Assembly (NCBI GenBank): GCA_900465685.1 | Contig: UEGR01000011.1 | Span: 62,001-126,000 of the forward strand | Source: Hyphomicrobiales bacterium | Lineage (GTDB): Bacteria; Pseudomonadota; Alphaproteobacteria; Rhizobiales; Rhizobiaceae | Direction: 5' to 3' | DNA length: 64,000 nucleotides | Part shown: one piece after another, positions 59,612 to 64,000 of the stretch | Position numbering within the stretch: position 1 is the first letter of the stretch | How the letters are laid out: each line of letters opens with the position of its first letter | Made by a program: the position numbers and the translations under genes | The notes under the pieces: generated by a model | Databases searched by the model: none | What the model saw: only the letters and a program-made list of their open reading frames with translations | What the model was told of the DNA's origin: nothing

Positions 59612-62600
59612 ATGAACATTTCCGAAGTCTTCATTCGCCGTCCGGTTGCAACGATCCTCCTTGTCATTGGCGGATTGATCGGCGGCATTGCGGCCTATAT
59701 TCAGCTTCCCGTCGCGGCCCTGCCGGAAGCGGATTTTCCAACCATCAACGTATCCGCGCAGCTGGCGGGCGCGTCGCCAGACACGATGGCATCGTCTGTC
59801 GCAACCCCGCTCATCAAGCAATTCGAGACGATTGCGGGTATTGATACGATCAGCGCCACCTCATCGCTCGGAAACACGTCGATCACGCTGCAATTCAATC
59901 TGTCTCGCAATATTGACGCGGCTGCCGCAGATGTGCAGGCGGCGATTACCCGAGCCCAGCGTCAGTTGCCCGACAATCTGACCACCCCGCCCAGCTATCG
60001 CAAGGCCAATCCCGCCGATGCGCCGGTCATCATTCTGGCGCTCACGGGCGATGGGGCGCGTCTGACGCAGATGGACGACATTGCGCAGAACATCATATCC
60101 CCAGCGCTTTCCACCATTTCGGGTGTGGCACAGGCGCAGGTCTATGGCTCCAAAACCTATGCCGTGCGCGTCGAGGTCGATCCCGACAAGCTCGACAGTC
60201 GCAACCTCTCCTTGTCGGGCCTCGGCGATACCATCGCCGCCGCAAACAGCCAGACGCCTGTCGGCACATTGCAGAACGGATCTCAGGCCCTTACCGTCAA
60301 CGCCAAGACCCAACGCACCAATGCCGACGAGTTCAAAAGCCTTATCGTGTCAGGCAGCGGTAACCGCGTGGTGCGGCTATCGGATGTCGCCACGGTTCTC
60401 GACAGCGTGGAAAATGTCAATCAGGGTAGCTGGCTGGATGGCAAACAGTCGATCGCGCTTGCCGTTCAACGGCAGCCGGGTTCGAACACGGTTGCCGTTG
60501 TCGACGCCATCAAGGCCAAGTTGCCGGAGATCGAAGCGGCCCTGCCCGCACAGATGCATATTTCTGTCGTCAACGATGTATCCCGGTCGATCCGCGATGC
60601 GGTGGCCGATGTTCAAAAGACGCTGGGCATTACGATTGCACTCGTCGTTCTGGTTATCTTTCTGTTTCTCGGCCAATTCTGGGCGACGATGATCCCGGGC
60701 CTTGCCGTGCCGCTCTCACTGGTCGCGACATTTGCCGCCATGTATGCGTTCGGCTTTTCCATCGACAATATTTCGCTTCTGGCGCTCACACTGGCTGTCG
60801 GCCTCGTGGTGGACGACGCCATCGTGATGCTCGAAAATATCGTGCGCTATACAGAACAAGGGATGCCGCCCTTTGAAGCTGCCATCAAGGGCAGCCAGGA
60901 AGTGACCGGCACGATCATCTCCATGTCGTTGTCGCTGGTTGCAGTGTTCCTGCCCATTCTTCTGATGGGCGGCATTGTCGGGCGTGTATTGAACGAATTC
61001 GGCATGGTGGTGACACTCGCCATCCTTTCCTCGGCCCTCGTCTCACTGACCGTAACGCCAATGTTGGCCGCGCGCCTGCCACACAAGGAAGTCAAACCCG
61101 GTCGAATCGCCCGCCTGTTCGATCAGGTCACCGAAGCCTATGGACGCGCTGTCGGCTGGTGCCTCAAGCATCGCGCGCTGGTTCTGCTGGTTTTCGGCCT
61201 CAGTTTTCTCGGTTCGATCTGGTCGTTCACAACCCTGCCGCGCAGCTTCTTTCCGCAGGAAGATATCGGCCTTCTCACCATTTCCACACAGGCGCGGCAG
61301 GATATTTCCTATCAGGCGATGCGCACCCTGCAACAGCAGGCAGCTTCCATTGTTTCCGATAACGCCGCCGTTCAGCATGTCACAGCTTCGCTCGGCAGCG
61401 GCCCCGGCGGTTCGACCTTTAATACAGGTTCACTTCTTGTACAGCTCAAGGCGCGCGACCAGCGCCCGCCGCTAGATCAGACCCTGAGCGCACTACGCAA
61501 ATCGCTGGGCGCTCTTCCGGGCATCACCGCCTATATAACGCCGGTGCAGAATCTGCGCTTTGGCGGGCGCAGCACCCAAAGCCAGTATCAGATTGTGCTG
61601 CAATCGCTCGATGCCGACGAAGCCCGATCCTGGTCGGTCAAACTGGCCGATGCCATGAAGGCCGAGCCGCAAACCTTTGTCGATGTGGCATCCGACCTGC
61701 AAAACAACGCGCTGCAAGCCAGTATCGACATTGACAGGGACAAAGCCGGAAGCCTCGGCATCAGCTCGCAAGCCATCCGCAGTACGCTGGAGGCGGCCTA
61801 TGGAACGCTGACGGTTTCGCAAATCCAGACGACCGGCAACAGCTATGACGTCATTCTGGAACTCGATCAGAGCCGTCAGTGGGATGAAACGCAGCTTGGT
61901 GCCCTGCGTGTGCCCTCATCGTCGGGCACTCTGGTTCCGCTCGCCAGCTTTGCCACAATCAAGCGAACCAACGGGCCGGTAACCGTCAATCAGTCCGGAC
62001 AGCTCGCATCGGTTACGCTGTCCTTCAACCTGCCCGCAGGTGTATCGCTCGGCACCGCCACCGACCGCGTGACGGCGCTACGCACCGAAATCGGCATGCC
62101 AGCATCCGTATCGGCACAACCGTCGGGCGCTGCACAAATCTTCGCCCAGTCAACCGGCAATATGGGTCTGCTGATCCTCGCCGCCGTTGCGACGATCTAT
62201 ATCGTGCTCGGCGTTCTCTATGAAAGCTTTGCGCACCCGCTGACTATTCTCTCCGGCCTGCCTTCAGCAGCCTTCGGTGCGCTGATCACGCTGCAGCTAT
62301 CGGGTTTCGACCTGTCGATCATTGCGCTGATTGGGTTGCTGATGCTGATCGGTATCGTCAAGAAAAATGCGATCATGATGGTCGACGTGGCGCTGTTTCT
62401 GAAACGCGATGAAAACCATGCGCCGGAAGAGGCTATCCATCAGGCTGCCATTCGCCGCTTCCGTCCGATCATGATGACGACATTCTGTGCGCTTCTCGCA
62501 GCTGTTCCTGTTGCCCTTGGCAGTGGCCAGGGATCAGAACTGCGCCAGCCGCTCGGCGTAGCAGTGGTGGGCGGTCTTCTGCTCAGTCAGGTGCTGACAC

Positions 62601-62692
62601 TGTTCATCACACCGGTGATCTTTGTCGAGATCGACCGTCTGGCCAGCGCCCGCTGGTTCCGCAGGCGGAAAGTCGAGCCTCATACGGCTTGA
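59612..62692 (+). CDS. RND efflux pump inner-membrane transporter (MdtB/MuxB-like)
   Basis: A 1026-residue proton-driven pump of the HAE1 family, normal length. It begins MNISEVFIRRPVATILLVIG, typical of MdtB/MuxB-like pumps. Twelve membrane segments are expected; the proton-relay Asp pair is in GLVVDDAIVMLENI and the TM10 lysine region in GIVKKNAIMMVDVAL. It exports drugs, detergents or bile-salt-like compounds together with the adaptor. It is followed by a strong bidirectional terminator. Confidence 0.93.
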   Translation: MNISEVFIRRPVATILLVIGGLIGGIAAYIQLPVAALPEADFPTINVSAQLAGASPDTMASSVATPLIKQFETIAGIDTISATSSLGNTSITLQFNLSRNIDAAAADVQAAITRAQRQLPDNLTTPPSYRKANPADAPVIILALTGDGARLTQMDDIAQNIISPALSTISGVAQAQVYGSKTYAVRVEVDPDKLDSRNLSLSGLGDTIAAANSQTPVGTLQNGSQALTVNAKTQRTNADEFKSLIVSGSGNRVVRLSDVATVLDSVENVNQGSWLDGKQSIALAVQRQPGSNTVAVVDAIKAKLPEIEAALPAQMHISVVNDVSRSIRDAVADVQKTLGITIALVVLVIFLFLGQFWATMIPGLAVPLSLVATFAAMYAFGFSIDNISLLALTLAVGLVVDDAIVMLENIVRYTEQGMPPFEAAIKGSQEVTGTIISMSLSLVAVFLPILLMGGIVGRVLNEFGMVVTLAILSSALVSLTVTPMLAARLPHKEVKPGRIARLFDQVTEAYGRAVGWCLKHRALVLLVFGLSFLGSIWSFTTLPRSFFPQEDIGLLTISTQARQDISYQAMRTLQQQAASIVSDNAAVQHVTASLGSGPGGSTFNTGSLLVQLKARDQRPPLDQTLSALRKSLGALPGITAYITPVQNLRFGGRSTQSQYQIVLQSLDADEARSWSVKLADAMKAEPQTFVDVASDLQNNALQASIDIDRDKAGSLGISSQAIRSTLEAAYGTLTVSQIQTTGNSYDVILELDQSRQWDETQLGALRVPSSSGTLVPLASFATIKRTNGPVTVNQSGQLASVTLSFNLPAGVSLGTATDRVTALRTEIGMPASVSAQPSGAAQIFAQSTGNMGLLILAAVATIYIVLGVLYESFAHPLTILSGLPSAAFGALITLQLSGFDLSIIALIGLLMLIGIVKKNAIMMVDVALFLKRDENHAPEEAIHQAAIRRFRPIMMTTFCALLAAVPVALGSGQGSELRQPLGVAVVGGLLLSQVLTLFITPVIFVEIDRLASARWFRRRKVEPHTA

Positions 62693-62702
62693 TCGGCCAT
62701 GC

Positions 62703-62750
62703 AAAAAAGCCTCCCGCGTGGATATCAACCACGCGGGAGGCTTTGCTTTT
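62703..62750. terminator. Bidirectional terminator
   Basis: Perfect 14-bp stem (AGCCTCCCGCGTGG 62708-62721, CCACGCGGGAGGCT 62729-62742), loop ATATCAA, with A6 on the left and TTTGCTTTT on the right. It serves the RND operon (rightward) and the convergent secreted-protein gene (leftward). Confidence 0.93.
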
Positions 62751-62759
62751 GTTCGGTGG

Positions 62760-63194
62760 TTACTTGGCTAGAACAGAAACGTCCTTGGAGGCTTTGATCT
62801 CGTCAGCGGACGCACAAAAGCCCGCTTTGCTGTCGTCACTGCCTTCGGCGAGGAACAGACCAAAGCGCGCTCCGAATGCCACAAGAATGGCAGCTTCGCG
62901 CAAGTCGGCCTGCTCGTCGCTAAGCTTTTTGTCGGAATCGTTGATGACGTCTTGGATCCTGTTGCGGAAGGCATCATGGTCAAGCTCATGCCCGTCGCAA
63001 ATTCGCACGATGGCTGCCTGATATGCGAGGTTGTTCAGGCTCGCAAATTGCTTCGATGAGAGAAATTCGCCCTCACCCTTGGCCAATGCATCCCATGCGG
63101 CATGAAGCCGATGATTGGACGCGTCTTCGGCAAAAGCCGTTTTTGGAAAGGTTGCGAGCAATACTGCGCCCAGCAAAAAATGATGAAATTTCAT
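62760..63194 (-). CDS. Small exported helical protein of unknown function
   Basis: A 144-residue protein with a Sec signal (FHHFLLGAVLLATFPKTAFA, cleavage after AFA-ED). The mature part of about 122 residues looks all-helical with two cysteines (IVRICDGH, AGFCASAD). I do not recognise the family. It is eight bases downstream of the histidine-rich protein gene on the same strand, so the two probably form an operon and may share a periplasmic role. Confidence 0.72.
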   Translation of the reverse strand: MKFHHFLLGAVLLATFPKTAFAEDASNHRLHAAWDALAKGEGEFLSSKQFASLNNLAYQAAIVRICDGHELDHDAFRNRIQDVINDSDKKLSDEQADLREAAILVAFGARFGLFLAEGSDDSKAGFCASADEIKASKDVSVLAK

Positions 63195-63202
63195 AATATG
63201 TC

Positions 63203-63613
63203 CTAATTGCCGAACTGTGTATGGGTGGTGATGCCTGCATAATGCCCGTTTGGAAGGTAACAGGCCCGCTGCGCCGGGTAGCAGGTATTGCCGTTGCTTA
63301 AGCGATAAGGAGGCGGCGGCGCATATAATGGTTGCTGCGGCGGGGCATAAACATCGTGCGGACGGTTGCTACCATTGTCGGCAATAGCCGCAGCAACCGC
63401 CAGACCGAGAATACCCGCGGCAACGGCAGCACCTGCATGGTCATGATGGTGATGGAAATCATGATCGTGGTCATGACCAAAGGGCGGGAAATCGTGGTCG
63501 TGATGATCCCAGTGGTCGTGGCCCCAGTCATGGCCAAACGCCAGCTGCACCGGCGAGGCAAGCGCCAGCGCCACCATGCAAGCAAGCAGCTGCCTTTTAC
63601 GCCTTACGATCAT
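63203..63613 (-). CDS. Histidine-rich exported protein
   Basis: A 136-residue protein with a Sec signal (LLACMVALALASPVQLAFG). The mature N-terminus, about residues 28-59, is packed with His and Asp (HDWGHDHWDHHDHDFPP and DHDHDFHHHHDHAG). A hydrophobic glycine/alanine segment (AAVAAGILGLAVAAAIA), a proline/tyrosine-rich linker (PQQPLYAPPPPYR) and a C-terminal part with two cysteines follow. The His/Asp tract suggests binding of zinc, nickel or copper in the periplasm or at the inner membrane. The function is unknown. Confidence 0.75.
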   Translation of the reverse strand: MIVRRKRQLLACMVALALASPVQLAFGHDWGHDHWDHHDHDFPPFGHDHDHDFHHHHDHAGAAVAAGILGLAVAAAIADNGSNRPHDVYAPPQQPLYAPPPPYRLSNGNTCYPAQRACYLPNGHYAGITTHTQFGN

Positions 63614-64000
63614 TATCGATCCTTTCTAATAAAGCGATTTATTGCAAAAACGAAAGCAGTGTCGTCCGAACCCAGCACTCCCAACACGTTGAGCGCGTTC
63701 GTGTACGAAGGGTGCCAGCGGCACCCCTACCCGTTAGTTGGCATCGAATTTTTGCAGGGGATAATTTCAACAGCGAACCTGCAAAAAGCGACTTTTATTG
63801 TCGCAAATAGAATGAAATTTCGGCAATCCAGAATTGCACTCATTGTATAAATCAACCCTATTTGCCAGCCAAATTCTTCAAATATAAGAAAAACTCGCTC
63901 CGTAGAATCCGATCACGCCGTATCTGCACTCCGAAAAATTACTTCTATTAAAGATGCTTGGATTCTGATTTTTCTGTTTTCATAGTTTATTTTTAAAATT
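63614..64000. other. Gene-free region at the window end
   Basis: No gene is supported. 63614-63660 should hold the promoter of the histidine-rich protein. A GC-rich patch (63660-63745) contains a 7-bp hairpin GGGTGCC / GGCACCC (63710-63726) and could be a structured leader. The rest, especially 63840-64000, is AT-rich and I see nothing definite in it. Confidence 0.5.

Noticed and set aside
63660-63745. A second small RNA near the window end
   Set aside because: Only one short 7-bp hairpin and no terminator or promoter that I could support. It may simply be the leader of the histidine-rich gene.
1-64000. CRISPR arrays, tRNA or rRNA genes, insertion sequences, prophage or toxin-antitoxin modules
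   Set aside because: Read on both strands: no regularly spaced repeats, no tRNA-like cloverleaf in the intergenic gaps, and no transposase, integrase or phage structural gene. The DenV-like gene is the only phage-type protein.

Overview
The window reads as a GC-rich (roughly 57-58% by eye) alphaproteobacterial chromosome segment, most likely from the Brucellaceae (Ochrobactrum/Brucella group). The reasons are the dense set of ABC importers, the rhizobial-style intergenic palindromes, an anti-Shine-Dalgarno small RNA of the alphaproteobacterial type, and close resemblance of several proteins, recalled from memory, to Mesorhizobium enzymes. I saw no tRNA, rRNA, CRISPR array, insertion sequence or prophage. 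It looks like accessory metabolic chromosome, made of self-contained import-plus-catabolism modules.

Layout. 1-2432 (minus): SsuABC-type aliphatic sulfonate importer, cut by the window start. 2725-7588 (minus): BMP-family (nucleoside-type) importer. 7674-8078: small secreted protein. 8366-23757: a large catabolic island for vitamin B6 or a related pyridine. It holds a GntR regulator, pyridoxamine-pyruvate aminotransferase, a GMC pyridoxine 4-oxidase-like enzyme, dehydrogenases, a metallo-lactonase, a two-component flavin monooxygenase, a NicX-type pyridine ring-cleaving dioxygenase and two amidases. 23847-31805: LacI regulator, sugar-type ABC importer and a DhaK/DhaL kinase. 31864-37161 (minus): Pls/PosA-type membrane peptide synthetase with a phosphopantetheinyl transferase and an acetyltransferase. 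37457-38365: LysR regulator. 38635-44140: ydcSTUV-patD putrescine-type module. 44322-46752: T4 endonuclease V-like glycosylase and a PAS-GGDEF-EAL protein. 47006-47126: small RNA with three anti-SD loops. 47155-48270: anmK. 48420-55459 (minus): sugar importer, GntR regulator, DapA-like aldolase/lyase and YihV-like PfkB kinase. 55793-58248: two alpha/beta hydrolases around a methyltransferase. 58410-62692: RND efflux pair. 62760-63613: two small exported proteins, one very histidine-rich. 63614-64000: no gene seen.

How the parts work together. The most interesting unit is 8366-23757. It combines the upper steps of the known vitamin B6 pathway I (pyridoxine and pyridoxamine to pyridoxal, then lactone and 4-pyridoxate) with ring-hydroxylating and NicX-type ring-opening enzymes that do not belong to that pathway, plus amidases that could release the nitrogen. 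It may encode an undescribed B6 or pyridine degradation route. An eight-base word (ACCGTA followed by A or T, then T) recurs in three promoter regions of the island, including that of its GntR regulator. Three of the five ABC importers carry a strong hairpin just after the binding-protein gene, a common way to raise binding-protein mRNA over the rest of the operon.

All family assignments rest on reading motifs and remembered homologues. No database search was run.
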